This document shows, in pieces, positions 46,620-61,379 of a stretch of DNA of 64,000 bases. Below the pieces are notes generated by a model. The model ran no database searches, was not told the DNA's origin, and saw only the letters and a list, made by a program, of their open reading frames with translations. Source of the DNA: Bugula neritina (taxonomy: Eukaryota; Bryozoa; Gymnolaemata; Cheilostomatida; Bugulidae); the NCBI GenBank assembly GCA_964035545.1, contig CAXIUT010000103.1, positions 496,001-560,000 on the forward strand, written 5' to 3'. Numbering within the stretch: position 1 is the stretch's first letter; the number at the start of each line of letters is the position of its first letter. The translations under genes were made by a program, and so were the position numbers.

Positions 46620-47960
46620 AACTTGATGCCTGCTTCAAAGACACCAGTGCTTAATTACTGTGTTAACTGTATTGGCACGTTGCCATGAGATATTTGGTAA
46701 TATTTCGCATCACAACAAACTCTTCAGAAAGTTAAGAAAATCAGTCTAGAAAGTTAATGAAATAAACCTACCAGAAAGAGTAAGCCAGATGTAACAAGTA
46801 GATCCAAAACAAGTTGATTAACAATTGAAGTTGAAATCTCCATGTAGTCAACACTTTAGTCCTAATGTCAAATGCAAACGTCTGCAATCAAACTGTGTAG
46901 ACTTCATGAGCTGGTTAGCTGAAAGGACTCATTAAAGTTCTTAACTCTTGTGTGTATAGTGATGCCCATCTTGAACTAGAGAGGGCTGACTGAAGACTGC
47001 TACTTTGTGAAAATTGACAATGCATATTATTATTATTCATTGTTGAGATTCACGACTGCCATAAACAATGATAAAATATTCATTGTTGGTACTACTGAGT
47101 AGAATAAAATATAATATAATATTATTTTCTGGACAAATAAATAATATCAAATGCATATTATAACTTACCATAAATCTACAGTGCTTCACATCTTCACTTT
47201 TTTCTGCAATGTTATTTCTTTGCAGTTAGAAGTACTAGTTGAAAATATGACTATGAAACATAACCCTTCAATTTCATTGCACCAGCACCAGTTGCAAGAT
47301 AGGTGTGTTGGGAGTTATCTTTCCCAAAATTTTGTTCTTTCTGTTTATACGAAGCAGACACAGGCTAATATTAGTTTTGTTATTTGCAAGAGTTTTTCTG
47401 TCTGATTGTCCATCAGCAAAAGTTTGGCCTTGCAGTTATTATGGAAATACCAGTGATGCTGGAAGACCTTTGCATTGTACACCCGCTTTTACTATTGAAT
47501 TTAGATGTTTTATTTTCCCATCCCCTCTCCTGCCCCCCCTGTCCCCTCTAACAACCAGCAATCCTGACTCATGTGAATTGTGTTATTGTGCTAGAGTTGG
47601 CCCATGGGCCTACAGTATACGATTTGAAGCTTTATAGTTTACAGGCAGTGGAGATGAGTCACTGCTAAAACCCATTTTGTTAGTAGACTATATTGCTCTT
47701 CAATCGTCAGTTTTCATATTAAAAGAGAAAGCTCATCTGCAGCGCCATTTCACAGTGTTTTATTTTGCTAGAGCAATAACTAATTTTAGATGCCTTTGCA
47801 AACATATGAGAAATAAATGAGTGATTCTATGAAAAGAGATGTTTGCAGCAATTGTCCACTTTTGATTTACACGCAGCATGGAAACTTTTGTAGTTTTAAA
47901 TAATATCTCCAAACTCATCACTTGCATGTGTTTATAGACTTGATAAATTTTTTTATGCAA
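46620..47960 (-). repeat. Monomer R15
   Basis: 1341 bp, near-copy of R17. Private GTTCTTTCTGTTT near 47335, against GTTCTTTGTGTTT in R17. TACACGCAGC and AGAGATG near its end. Confidence 0.97.
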
Positions 47961-49301
47961 ACCTTGATGCCTGCTTCAAAGACACCAGTGCTTAATTACT
48001 GTGTTAACTGTATTGGCACGTTGCCATGAGATATTTCGTAATATTTCGCATCACAACAAACTCTTCAGAAAGTTAAGAAAATCAGTCTAGAAAGTTAATG
48101 AAATAAACCTACCAGAAAGAGTAAGCCAGATGTAACAAGTAGATCCAAAACAAGTTGATTAACAATTGAAGTTGAAATCTCCATGTAGTCAACACTTTAG
48201 TCCTAATGTCAAATGCAAACGTCTGCAATCAAACTGTGTAGACTTCATGAGCTGGTTAGCTGAAAGGACTCATTAAAGTTCTTAACTCTTGTGTGTATAG
48301 TGATGCCCATCTTGAACTAGAGAGGGCTGACTGAAGACTGCTACTTTGTGAAAATTGACAATGCATATTATTATTATTCATTGTTGAGATTCACGACTGC
48401 CATAAACAATGATAAAATATTCATTGTTGGTACTACTGAGTAGACTAAAATATAATATAATATTATTTTCTGGACAAATAAATAATATCAAATGCATATT
48501 ATAACTTACCATAAATCTACAGTGCTTCACATCTTCACCTTTTTCTGCAATGTTGATTCTTTGCAGTTAGAAGTACTAGTTGAAAATATGACTATGAAAC
48601 ATAACCCTTCAATTTCATTGCACCAGCACCAGTTGCAAGATAGGTGTGTTGGGAGTTATCTTTCCCAAAATTTTGTTCTTGGTGTTTATACGAAGCAGAC
48701 ACAGGCTAATATTAGTTTTGTTATTTGTAAGAGTTTTTCTGTCTGATTGTCCATCAGCAAAAGTTTGGCCTTGCAGTTATTATGGAAATACCAGTGATGC
48801 TGGAAGACCTTTGCATTGTACACCCGCTTTTACTATTGAATTTAGATGTTTTATTTTCCCATCCCCTCTCCTGCCCCCCCTGTCCCCTCTAACAACCAGC
48901 AATCCTGACTCATGTGAATTGTGTTATTGTTCTAGAGTTGGCCCATGGGCCTACAGTATACGATTTGAAGCTTTATAGTTTACAGGCAGTGGAGATGAGT
49001 CACTGCTAAAACCCATTTTGTTAGTAGACTATATTGCTCTTCAATCATCAGTTTTCATATTAAAAGAGAAAGCTCATCTGCAGCGCCATTTCACAGTGTT
49101 TTATTTTGCTAGAGCAATAACTAATTTTAGATGCCTTTGCAAACATATGAGAAATAAATGAGTGATTCTATGAAAAGAGGTGTTTGCAGCAATTGTCCAC
49201 TTTTGATTTACAAGCGGCATGGAAACTTTTGTAGTTTTAAATAATATCTCCAAACTCATCACTTGCATGTGTTTATAGACTTGATAAATTTTTTTATGCA
49301 A
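47961..49301 (-). repeat. Monomer R16
   Basis: 1341 bp. It begins with AACCTTG and TTTCGTAATATTTCG and carries GAGTAGACTAAAAT near 48439; the second part matches R14 at 2682 bp. Confidence 0.97.
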
Positions 49302-50642
49302 AACTTGATGCCTGCTTCAAAGACACCAGTGCTTAATTACTGTGTTAACTGTATTGGCACGTTGCCATGAGATATTTGGTAATATTTCGCATCACAACAA
49401 ACTCTTCAGAAAGTTAAGAAAATCAGTCTAGAAAGTTAATGAAATAAACCTACCAGAAAGAGTAAGCCAGATGTAACAAGTAGATCCAAAACAAGTTGAT
49501 TAACAATTGAAGTTGAAATCTCCATGTAGTCAACACTTTAGTCCTAATGTCAAATGCAAACGTCTGCAATCAAACTGTGTAGACTTCATGAGCTGGTTAG
49601 CTGAAAGGACTCATTAAAGTTCTTAACTCTTGTGTGTATAGTGATGCCCATCTTGAACTAGAGAGGGCTGACTGAAGACTGCTACTTTGTGAAAATTGAC
49701 AATGCATATTATTATTATTCATTGTTGAGATTCACGACTGCCATAAACAATGATAAAATATTCATTGTTGGTACTACTGAGTAGAATAAAATATAATATA
49801 ATATTATTTTCTGGACAAATAAATAATATCAAATGCATATTATAACTTACCATAAATCTACAGTGCTTCACATCTTCACTTTTTTCTGCAATGTTATTTC
49901 TTTGCAGTTAGAAGTACTAGTTGAAAATATGACTATGAAACATAACCCTTCAATTTCATTGCACCAGCACCAGTTGCAAGATAGGTGTGTTGGGAGTTAT
50001 CTTTCCCAAAATTTTGTTCTTTGTGTTTATACGAAGCAGACACAGGCTAATATTAGTTTTGTTATTTGCAAGAGTTTTTCTGTCTGATTGTCCATCAGCA
50101 AAAGTTTGGCCTTGCAGTTATTATGGAAATACCAGTGATGCTGGAAGACCTTTGCATTGTACACCCGCTTTTACTATTGAATTTAGATGTTTTATTTTCC
50201 CATCCCCTCTCCTGCCCCCCCTGTCCCCTCTAACAACCAGCAATCCTGACTCATGTGAATTGTGTTATTGTGCTAGAGTTGGCCCATGGGCCTACAGTAT
50301 ACGATTTGAAGCTTTATAGTTTACAGGCAGTGGAGATGAGTCACTGCTAAAACCCATTTTGTTAGTAGACTATATTGCTCTTCAATCGTCAGTTTTCATA
50401 TTAAAAGAGAAAGCTCATCTGCAGCGCCATTTCACAGTGTTTTATTTTGCTAGAGCAATAACTAATTTTAGATGCCTTTGCAAACATATGAGAAATAAAT
50501 GAGTGATTCTATGAAAAGAGATGTTTGCAGCAATTGTCCACTTTTGATTTACACGCAGCATGGAAACTTTTGTAGTTTTAAATAATATCTCCAAACTCAT
50601 CACTTGCATGTGTTTATAGACTTGATAAATTTTTTTATGCAA
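49302..50642 (-). repeat. Monomer R17
   Basis: 1341 bp, counterpart of R15, with GTGCTAGAG, CAATCGTCAG, AGAGATG and TACACGCAGC. Confidence 0.97.
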
Positions 50643-51982
50643 ACCTTGATGCCTGCTTCAAAGACACCAGTGCTTAATTACTGTGTTAACTGTATTGGCA
50701 CGTTGCCATGAGATATTTCGTAATATTTCGCATCACAACAAACTCTTCAGAAAGTTAAGAAAATCAGTCTAGAAAGTTAATGAAATAAACCTACCAGAAA
50801 GAGTAAGCCAGATGTAACAAGTAGATCCAAAACAAGTTGATTAACAATTGAAGTTGAAATCTCCATGTAGTCAACACTTTAGTCCTAATGTCAAATGCAA
50901 ACGTCTGCAATCAAACTGTGTAGACTTCATGAGCTGGTTAGCTGAAAGGACTCATTAAAGTTCTTAACTCTTGTGTGTATAGTGATGCCCATCTTGAACT
51001 AGAGAGGGCTGACTGAAGACTGCTACTTTGTGAAAATTGACAATGCATATTATTATTATTCATTGTTGAGATTCACGACTGCCATAAACAATGATAAAAT
51101 ATTCATTGTTGGTACTACTGAGTAGAATAAAATATAATATAATATTATTTTCTGGACAAATAAATAATATCAAATGCATATTATAACTTACCATAAATCT
51201 ACAGTGCTTCACATCTTCACCTTTTTCTGCAATGTTGATTCTTTGCAGTTAGAAGTACTAGTTGAAAATATGACTATGAAACATAACCCTTCAATTTCAT
51301 TGCACCAGCACCAGTTGCAAGATAGGTGTGTTGGGAGTTATCTTTCCCAAAATTTTGTTCTTGGTGTTTATACGAAGCAGACACAGGCTAATATTAGTTT
51401 TGTTATTTGTAAGAGTTTTTCTGTCTGATTGTCCATCAGCAAAAGTTTGGCCTTGCAGTTATTATGGAAATACCAGTGATGCTGGAAGACCTTTGCATTG
51501 TACACCCGCCTTTACTATTGAATTTAGATGTTTTATTTTCCCATCCCCTCTCCTGCCCCCCTGTCCCCTCTAACAACCAGCAATCCTGACTCATGTGAAT
51601 TGTGTTATTGTTCTAGAGTTGGCCCATGGGCCTACAGTATACGATTTGAAGCTTTATAGTTTACAGGCAGTGGAGATGAGTCACTGCTAAAACCCATTTT
51701 GTTAGTAGACTATATTGCTCTTCAATCATCAGTTTTCATATTAAAAGAGAAAGCTCATCTGCAGCGCCATTTCACAGTGTTATATTTTGCTAGAGCAAAA
51801 ACTAATTTTAGATGCCTTTGCAAACATATGAGAAATAAATGAGTCATTCCATGAAAAGAGGTGTTTGCAGCAATTGTCCACTTTTGATTTACAAGCGGCA
51901 TGGAAACTTTTGTAGTTTTAAATAATATCTCCAAACTCATCACTTGCATGTGTTTAGATACTTGATAAATTTTTTTATGCAA
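50643..51982 (-). repeat. Monomer R18
   Basis: 1340 bp, R2/R12 subtype: ATGTTGATTC, six C, GAGTCATTCC, no 4-bp insertion. GAGTAGAATAAAAT shows the 2682-bp dimer match has ended by about 51124. Confidence 0.97.
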
Positions 51983-53326
51983 AACTTGATGCCTGCTTCA
52001 AAGACACCAGTGCTTAATTACTGTGTTAACTGTATTGGCATGTTGCCATGAGATATTTGGTAATATTTCGCATCACAACAAACTCTTCAGAAAGTTAAGA
52101 AAATCAGTCTAGAAAGTTAATGAAATAAACCTACCAGAAAGAGTAAGCCAGATGTAACAAGTAGATCCAAAACAATTAGTTGATTAACAATTGAAGTTGA
52201 AATCTCCATGTAGTCAACACTTTAGTCCTAATGTCAAATGCAAACGCCTGCAATCAAACTGTGTAGACTTCATGAGCTGGTTAGCTGACAGGACTCATTA
52301 AAGTTCTTAACTCTTGTGTGTATAGTGATGCCCATCTTGAACTAGAGAGGGCTGACTGAAGACTGCTACTTTGTGAAAATTGACAATGCATATTATTATT
52401 ATTCATTGTTGAGATTCACGACTGCCATAAACAATGATAAAATATTCATCGTTGGTACTACTGAGTAGAATAAAATATAATATAATATTATTTTCTGGAC
52501 AAATGAATAATATCAAATGCATATTATAACTTACCATAGATCTACTGTGCTTCACATCTTCACTTTTTTCTGCAATGTTATTTCTTTGCAGTTAGAAGTA
52601 CTAGTTGAAAATATGACTATGAAACATAACCCTTCAATTTCATTGCACCAGCACCAGTTGCAAGATAGGTGTGTTGGGAGTTATCTTTCCCAAAATTTTG
52701 TTCTTTGTGTTTATACGAAGCAGACACAGGCTAATATTAGTTTTGTTATTTGCAAGAGTTTTTCTGTCTGATTGTCCATCAGCAAAAGTTTGGCCTTGCA
52801 GTTATTATGGAAATACCAGTGATGCTGGAAGACCTTTGCATTGTACACCCGCTTTTACTATTGAATTTAGATGTTTTATTTTCCCATCCCCTCTCCTGCC
52901 CCCCCTGTCCCCTCTAACAACCAGCAATCCTGACTCATGTGAATTGTGTTATTGTGCTAGAGTTGGCCCATGGGCCTACAGTATACGATTTGAAGCTTTA
53001 TAGTTTACAGGCAGTGGAGATGAGTCACTGCTAAAACCCATTTTGTTAGTAGACTATATTGCTCTTCAATCGTCAGTTTTCATATTAAAAGAGAAAGCTC
53101 ATCTGCAGCGCCATTTCACAGTGTTTTATTTTGCTAGAGCAATAACTAATTTTAGATGCCTTTGCAAACATATGAGAAATAAATGAGTGATTCTATGAAA
53201 AGAGATGTTTGCAGCAATTGTCCACTTTTGATTTACAAGCAGCATGGAAACTTTTGTACTTTTAAATAATATCTCCAAACTCATCACTTGCATGTGTTTA
53301 GATACTTGATAAATTTTTTTATGCAA
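51983..53326 (-). repeat. Monomer R19
   Basis: 1344 bp. CATCGTTGG and CATAGATCTACTG (creating a BglII-type AGATCT) are shared with R20 and R24. Private ACAAATGAATAAT and TTTTGTACTTTTAAA. AP-1 site 1 is lost. Confidence 0.97.
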
Positions 53327-54670
53327 AACTTGATGCCTGCTTCAAAGACACCAGTGCTTAATTACTGTGTTAACTGTATTGGCATGTTGCCATGAGATAT
53401 TTGGTAATATTTCGCATCACAACAAACTCTTCAGAAAGTTAAGAAAATCAGTCTAGAAAGTTAATGAAATAAACCTACCAGAAAGAGTAAGCCAGATGTA
53501 ACAAGTAGATCCAAAACAATTAGTTGATTAACAATTGAAGTTGAAATCTCCATGTAGTCAACACTTTAGTCCTAATGTCAAATGCAAACGCCTGCAATCA
53601 AACTGTGTAGACTTCATGAGCTGGTTAGCTGACAGGACTCATTAAAGTTCTTAACTCTTGTGTGTATAGTGATGCCCATCTTGAACTAGAGAGGGCTGAC
53701 TGAAGACTGCTACTTTGTGAAAATTGACAATGCATATTATTATTATTCATTGTTGAGATTCACGACTGCCATAAACAATGATAAAATATTCATCGTTGGT
53801 ACTACTGAGTAGAATAAAATATAATATAATATTATTTTCTGGACAAATAAATAATATCAAATGCATATTATAACTTACCATAGATCTACTGTGCTTCACA
53901 TCTTCACTTTTTTCTGCAATGTTATTTCTTTGCAGTTAGAAGTACTAGTTGAAAATATGACTATGAAACATAACCCTTCAATTTCATTGCACCAGCACCA
54001 GTTGCAAGATAGGTGTGTTGGGAGTTATCTTTCCCAAAATTTTGTTCTTTGTGTTTATACGAAGCAGACACAGGCTAATATTAGTTTTGTTATTTGCAAG
54101 AGTTTTTCTGTCTGATTGTCCATCAGCAAAAGTTTGGCCTTGCAGTTATTATGGAAATACCAGTGATGCTGGAAGACCTTTGCATTGTACACCCGCTTTT
54201 ACTATTGAATTTAGATGTTTTATTTTCCCATCCCCTCTCCTGCCCCCCCTGTCCCCTCTAACAACCAGCAATCCTGACTCATGTGAATTGTGTTATTGTG
54301 CTAGAGTTGGCCCATGGGCCTACAGTATACGATTTGAAGCTTTATAGTTTACAGGCAGTGGAGATGAGTCACTGCTAAAACCCATTTTGTTAGTAGACTA
54401 TATTGCTCTTCAATCGTCAGTTTTCATATTAAAAGAGAAAGCTCATCTGCAGCGCCATTTCACAGTGTTTTATTTTGCTAGAGCAATAACTAATTTTAGA
54501 TGCCTTTGCAAACATATGAGAAATAAATGAGTGATTCTATGAAAAGAGATGTTTGCAGCAATTGTCCACTTTTGATTTACAAGCGGCATGGAAACTTTTG
54601 TAGTTTTAAATAATATCTCCAAACTCATCACTTGCATGTGTTTATAGACTTGATAAATTTTTTTATGCAA
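53327..54670 (-). repeat. Monomer R20
   Basis: 1344 bp, with CATCGTTGG at 53791-53799 and CATAGATCTACTG, seven C, GTGCTAGAG, AGAGATG and AAGCGGC. From about 53530 onward it matches R24 at 5369 bp. Confidence 0.97.
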
Positions 54671-56010
54671 ACCTTGATGCCTGCTTCAAAGACACCAGTG
54701 CTTAATTACTGTGTTAACTGTATTGGCACGTTGCCATGAGATATTTCGTAATATTTCGCATCACAACAAACTCTTCAGAAAGTTAAGAAAATCAGTCTAG
54801 AAAGTTAATGAAATAAACCTACCAGAAAGAGTAAGCCAGATGTAACAAGTAGATCCAAAACAAGTTGATTAACAATTGAAGTTGAAATCTCCATGTAGTC
54901 AACACTTTAGTCCTAATGTCAAATGCAAACGTCTGCAATCAAACTGTGTAGACTTCATGAGCTGGTTAGCTGAAAGGACTCATTAAAGTTCTTAACTCTT
55001 GTGTGTATAGTGATGCCCATCTTGAACTAGAGAGGGCTGACTGAAGACTGCTACTTTGTGAAAATTGACAATGCATATTATTATTATTCATTGTTGAGAT
55101 TCACGACTGCCATAAACAATGATAAAATATTCATTGTTGGTACTACTGAGTAGAATAAAATATAATATAATATTATTTTCTGGACAAATAAATAATATCA
55201 AATGCATATTATAACTTACCATAAATCTACAGTGCTTCACATCTTCACCTTTTTCTGCAATGTTGATTCTTTGCAGTTAGAAGTACTAGTTGAAAATATG
55301 ACTATGAAACATAACCCTTCAATTTCATTGCACCAGCACCAGTTGCAAGATAGGTGTGTTGGGAGTTATCTTTCCCAAAATTTTGTTCTTGGTGTTTATA
55401 CGAAGCAGACACAGGCTAATATTAGTTTTGTTATTTGTAAGAGTTTTTCTGTCTGATTGTCCATCAGCAAAAGTTTGGCCTTGCAGTTATTATGGAAATA
55501 CCAGTGATGCTGGAAGACCTTTGCATTGTACACCCGCCTTTACTATTGAATTTAGATGTTTTATTTTCCCATCCCCTCTCCTGCCCCCCTGTCCCCTCTA
55601 ACAACCAGCAATCCTGACTCATGTGAATTGTGTTATTGTTCTAGAGTTGGCCCATGGGCCTACAGTATACGATTTGAAGCTTTATAGTTTACAGGCAGTG
55701 GAGATGAGTCACTGCTAAAACCCATTTTGTTAGTAGACTATATTGCTCTTCAATCATCAGTTTTCATATTAAAAGAGAAAGCTCATCTGCAGCGCCATTT
55801 CACAGTGTTAAATTTTGCTAGAGCAAAAACTAATTTTAGATGCCTTTGCAAACATATGAGAAATAAATGAGTCATTCCATGAAAAGAGGTGTTTGCAGCA
55901 ATTGTCCACTTTTGATTTACAAGCGGCATGGAAACTTTTGTAGTTTTAAATAATATCTCCAAACTCATCACTTGCATGTGTTTAGATACTTGATAAATTT
56001 TTTTATGCAA
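54671..56010 (-). repeat. Monomer R21
   Basis: 1340 bp, R2/R12 subtype with GTGTTAAATTTTGC (near 55805), which recurs only in R25. Confidence 0.97.
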
Positions 56011-57354
56011 AACTTGATGCCTGCTTCAAAGACACCAGTGCTTAATTACTGTGTTAACTGTATTGGCATGTTGCCATGAGATATTTGGTAATATTTCGCA
56101 TCACAACAAACTCTTCAGAAAGTTAAGAAAATCAGTATAGAAAGTTAATGAAATAAACCTACCAGAAAGAGTAAGCCAGATGTAACAAGTAGATCCAAAA
56201 CAATTACTTGATTAACAATTGAAGTTGAAATCTCCATGTAGTCAACACTTTAGTCCTAATGTCAAATGCAAACGCCTGCAATCAAACTGTGTAGACTTCA
56301 TGAGCTGGTTAGCTGACAGGACTCATTAAAGTTCTTAACTCTTGTGTGTATAGTGATGCCCATCTTGAACTAGAGAGGGCTGACTGAAGACTGCTACTTT
56401 GTGAAAATTGACAATGCATATTATTATTATTCATTGTTGAGATTCACGACTGCCATAAACAATGATAAAATATTCATTGTTGGTACTACTGAGTAGAATA
56501 AAATATAATATAATATTATTTTCTGGACAAATAAATAATATCAAATGCATATTATAACTTACCATAAATCTACAGTGCTTCACATCTTCACTTTTTTCTG
56601 CAATGTTATTTCTTTGCAGTTAGAAGTACTAGTTGAAAATATGACTATGAAACATAACCCTTCAATTTCATTGCACCAGCACCAGTTGCAAGATAGGTGT
56701 GTTGGGAGTTATCTTTCCCAAAATTTTGTTCTTTGTGTTTATACGAAGAAGACACAGGCTAATATTAGTTTTGTTATTTGCAAGAGTTTTTCTGTCTGAT
56801 TGTCCATCAGCAAAAGTTTGGCCTTGCAGTTATTATGGAAATACCAGTGATGCTGGAAGACCTTTGCATTGTACACCCGCTTTTACTATTGAATTTAGAT
56901 GTTTTATTTTCCCATCCCCTCTCCTGCCCCCCCTGTCCCCTCTAACAACCAGCAATCCTGACTCATGTGAATTGTGTTATTGTTCTAGAGTTGGCCCATG
57001 GGCCTACAGTATACGATTTGAAGCTTTATAGTTTACAGGCAGTGGAGATGAGTCACTGCTAAAACCCATTTTGTTAGTAGACTATATTGCTCTTCAATCA
57101 TCAGTTTTCATATTAAAAGAGAAAGCTCATCTGCAGCGCCATTTCACAGTGTTATATTTTGCTAGAGCAAAAACTAATTTTAGATGCCTTTGCAAACATA
57201 TGAGAAATAAATGAGTCATTCCATGAAAAGAGGTGTTTGCAGCAATTGTCCACTTTTGATTTACAAGCGGCATGGAAACTTTTGTAGTTTTAAATAATAT
57301 CTCCAAACTCATCACTTGCATGTGTTTAGATACTTGATAAATTTTTTTATGCAA
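56011..57354 (-). repeat. Monomer R22
   Basis: 1344 bp, with CAGTATAGAAAG near 56133, ACAATTACTTG and ACGAAGAAGACAC near 56743. The first and last of these recur only in R26. AP-1 site 1 is intact. Confidence 0.97.
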
Positions 57355-58698
57355 AACTTGATGCCTGCTTCAAAGACACCAGTGCTTAATTACTGTGTTA
57401 ACTGTATTGGCATGTTGCCATGAGATATTTGGTAATATTTCGCATCACAACAAACTCTTCAGAAAGTTAAGAAAATCAGTCTAGAAAGTTAATGAAATAA
57501 ACCTACCAATAAGAGTAAGCCAGATGTAACAAGTAGATCCAAAACAATTAGTTGATTAACAATTGAAGTTGAAATCTCCATGTAGTCAACACTTTAGTCC
57601 TAATGTCAAATGCAAACGCCTGCAATCAAACTGTGTAGACTTCATGAGGTGGTTAGCTGACAGGACTCATTAAAGTTCTAAACTCTTGTGTGTATAGTGA
57701 TGCCCATCTTGAACTAGAGAGGGCTGACTGAAGACTGCTACTTTGTGAAAATTGACAATGCATATTATTATTATTCATTGTTGAGATTCACGACTGCCAT
57801 AAACAATGATAAAATATTCATTGTTGGTACTACTGAGTAGAATAAAATATAATATAATATTATTTTCTGGACAAATAAATAATATCAAATGCATATTATA
57901 ACTTACCATAAATCTACTGTGCTTCACATCTTCACTTTTTTCTGCAATGTTATTTCTTTGCAGTTAGAAGTACTAGTTGAAAATATGACTATGAAACATA
58001 ACCCTTCAATTTCATTGCACCAGCACCAGTTGCAAGATAGGTGTGTTGGGAGTTATCTTTCCCAAAATTTTGTTCTTTGTGTTTATACGAAGCAGACACA
58101 GGCTAATATTAGTTTTGTTATTTGCAAGAGTTTTTCTGTCTGATTGTCCATCAGCAAAAGTTTGGCCTTGCAGTTATTATGGAAATACCAGTGATGCTGG
58201 AAGACCTTTGCATTGTACACCCGCTTTTACTATTGAATTTAGATGTTTTATTTTCCCATCCCCTCTCCTGCCCCCCCTGTCCCCTCTAACAACCAGCAAT
58301 CCTGACTCATGTGAATTGTGTTATTGTGCTAGAGTTGGCCCATGGGCCTACAGTATACGATTTGAAGCTTTATAGTTTACAGGCAGTGGAGATGAGTCAC
58401 TGCTAAAACCCATTTTGTTAGTAGACTATATTGCTCTTCAATCGTCAGTTTTCATATTAAAAGAGAAAGCTCATCTGCAGCGCCATTTCACAGTGTTTTA
58501 TTTTGCTAGAGCAATAACTAATTTTAGATGCCTTTGCAAACATATGAGAAATAAATGAGTGATTCTATGAAAAGAGATGTTTGCAGCAATTGTCCACTTT
58601 TGATTTACAAGCAGCATGGAAACTTTTGTAGTTTTAAATAATATCTCCAAACTCATCACTTGCATGTGTTTATAGACTTGATAAATTTTTTTATGCAA
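57355..58698 (-). repeat. Monomer R23
   Basis: 1344 bp. Private ACCAATAAGAG and ATGAGGTGG. GTTCTAAACTC is shared with R27. It has AAATCTACTGTG, GTGCTAGAG, AGAGATG and AAGCAGC. Confidence 0.97.
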
Positions 58699-60039
58699 AC
58701 CTTGATGCCTGCTTCAAAGACACCAGTGCTTAATTACTGTGTTAACTGTATTGGCACGTTGCCATGAGATATTTCGTAATATTTCGCATCACAACAAACT
58801 CTTCAGAAAGTTAAGAAAATCAGTCTAGAAAGTTAATGAAATAAACCTACCAGAAAGAGTAAGCCAGATGTAACAAGTAGATCCAAAACAAGTTGATTAA
58901 CAATTGAAGTTGAAATCTCCATGTAGTCAACACTTTAGTCCTAATGTCAAATGCAAACGCCTGCAATCAAACTGTGTAGACTTCATGAGCTGGTTAGCTG
59001 ACAGGACTCATTAAAGTTCTTAACTCTTGTGTGTATAGTGATGCCCATCTTGAACTAGAGAGGGCTGACTGAAGACTGCTACTTTGTGAAAATTGACAAT
59101 GCATATTATTATTATTCATTGTTGAGATTCACGACTGCCATAAACAATGATAAAATATTCATCGTTGGTACTACTGAGTAGAATAAAATATAATATAATA
59201 TTATTTTCTGGACAAATAAATAATATCAAATGCATATTATAACTTACCATAGATCTACTGTGCTTCACATCTTCACTTTTTTCTGCAATGTTATTTCTTT
59301 GCAGTTAGAAGTACTAGTTGAAAATATGACTATGAAACATAACCCTTCAATTTCATTGCACCAGCACCAGTTGCAAGATAGGTGTGTTGGGAGTTATCTT
59401 TCCCAAAATTTTGTTCTTTGTGTTTATACGAAGCAGACACAGGCTAATATTAGTTTTGTTATTTGCAAGAGTTTTTCTGTCTGATTGTCCATCAGCAAAA
59501 GTTTGGCCTTGCAGTTATTATGGAAATACCAGTGATGCTGGAAGACCTTTGCATTGTACACCCGCTTTTACTATTGAATTTAGATGTTTTATTTTCCCAT
59601 CCCCTCTCCTGCCCCCCCTGTCCCCTCTAACAACCAGCAATCCTGACTCATGTGAATTGTGTTATTGTGCTAGAGTTGGCCCATGGGCCTACAGTATACG
59701 ATTTGAAGCTTTATAGTTTACAGGCAGTGGAGATGAGTCACTGCTAAAACCCATTTTGTTAGTAGACTATATTGCTCTTCAATCGTCAGTTTTCATATTA
59801 AAAGAGAAAGCTCATCTGCAGCGCCATTTCACAGTGTTTTATTTTGCTAGAGCAATAACTAATTTTAGATGCCTTTGCAAACATATGAGAAATAAATGAG
59901 TGATTCTATGAAAAGAGATGTTTGCAGCAATTGTCCACTTTTGATTTACAAGCGGCATGGAAACTTTTGTAGTTTTAAATAATATCTCCAAACTCATCAC
60001 TTGCATGTGTTTATAGACTTGATAAATTTTTTTATGCAA
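58699..60039 (-). repeat. Monomer R24
   Basis: 1341 bp. It starts AACCTTG and TTTCGTAATATTTCG, unlike R20. From about 58900 it is the R20 counterpart, with CATCGTTGG at 59160-59168 and CATAGATCTACTG. Confidence 0.97.
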
Positions 60040-61379
60040 ACCTTGATGCCTGCTTCAAAGACACCAGTGCTTAATTACTGTGTTAACTGTATTGGCACGT
60101 TGCCATGAGATATTTCGTAATATTTCGCATCACAACAAACTCTTCAGAAAGTTAAGAAAATCAGTCTAGAAAGTTAATGAAATAAACCTACCAGAAAGAG
60201 TAAGCCAGATGTAACAAGTAGATCCAAAACAAGTTGATTAACAATTGAAGTTGAAATCTCCATGTAGTCAACACTTTAGTCCTAATGTCAAATGCAAACG
60301 TCTGCAATCAAACTGTGTAGACTTCATGAGCTGGTTAGCTGAAAGGACTCATTAAAGTTCTTAACTCTTGTGTGTATAGTGATGCCCATCTTGAACTAGA
60401 GAGGGCTGACTGAAGACTGCTACTTTGTGAAAATTGACAATGCATATTATTATTATTCATTGTTGAGATTCACGACTGCCATAAACAATGATAAAATATT
60501 CATTGTTGGTACTACTGAGTAGAATAAAATATAATATAATATTATTTTCTGGACAAATAAATAATATCAAATGCATATTATAACTTACCATAAATCTACA
60601 GTGCTTCACATCTTCACCTTTTTCTGCAATGTTGATTCTTTGCAGTTAGAAGTACTAGTTGAAAATATGACTATGAAACATAACCCTTCAATTTCATTGC
60701 ACCAGCACCAGTTGCAAGATAGGTGTGTTGGGAGTTATCTTTCCCAAAATTTTGTTCTTGGTGTTTATACGAAGCAGACACAGGCTAATATTAGTTTTGT
60801 TATTTGTAAGAGTTTTTCTGTCTGATTGTCCATCAGCAAAAGTTTGGCCTTGCAGTTATTATGGAAATACCAGTGATGCTGGAAGACCTTTGCATTGTAC
60901 ACCCGCCTTTACTATTGAATTTAGATGTTTTATTTTCCCATCCCCTCTCCTGCCCCCCTGTCCCCTCTAACAACCAGCAATCCTGACTCATGTGAATTGT
61001 GTTATTGTTCTAGAGTTGGCCCATGGGCCTACAGTATACGATTTGAAGCTTTATAGTTTACAGGCAGTGGAGATGAGTCACTGCTAAAACCCATTTTGTT
61101 AGTAGACTATATTGCTCTTCAATCATCAGTTTTCATATTAAAAGAGAAAGCTCATCTGCAGCGCCATTTCACAGTGTTAAATTTTGCTAGAGCAAAAACT
61201 AATTTTAGATGCCTTTGCAAACATATGAGAAATAAATGAGTCATTCCATGAAAAGAGGTGTTTGCAGCAATTGTCCACTTTTGATTTACAAGCGGCATGG
61301 AAACTTTTGTAGTTTTAAATAATATCTCCAAACTCATCACTTGCATGTGTTTAGATACTTGATAAATTTTTTTATGCAA
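60040..61379 (-). repeat. Monomer R25
   Basis: 1340 bp, reads as a copy of R21 at 5369 bp, including GTGTTAAATTTTGC. Confidence 0.97.

Larger units (their letters stand above)
45761..51124 (-). repeat. Dimer higher-order repeat, 2682 bp (R14-R18)
   Basis: R14 (latter part) and R15 are repeated by R16 (latter part) and R17 at 2682 bp; GACTAAAAT stands at 45761 and 48443. R15 and R17 differ by one G/C change in GTTCTTTSTGTTT. R9-R11 upstream carry related but not identical unit types. Confidence 0.87.
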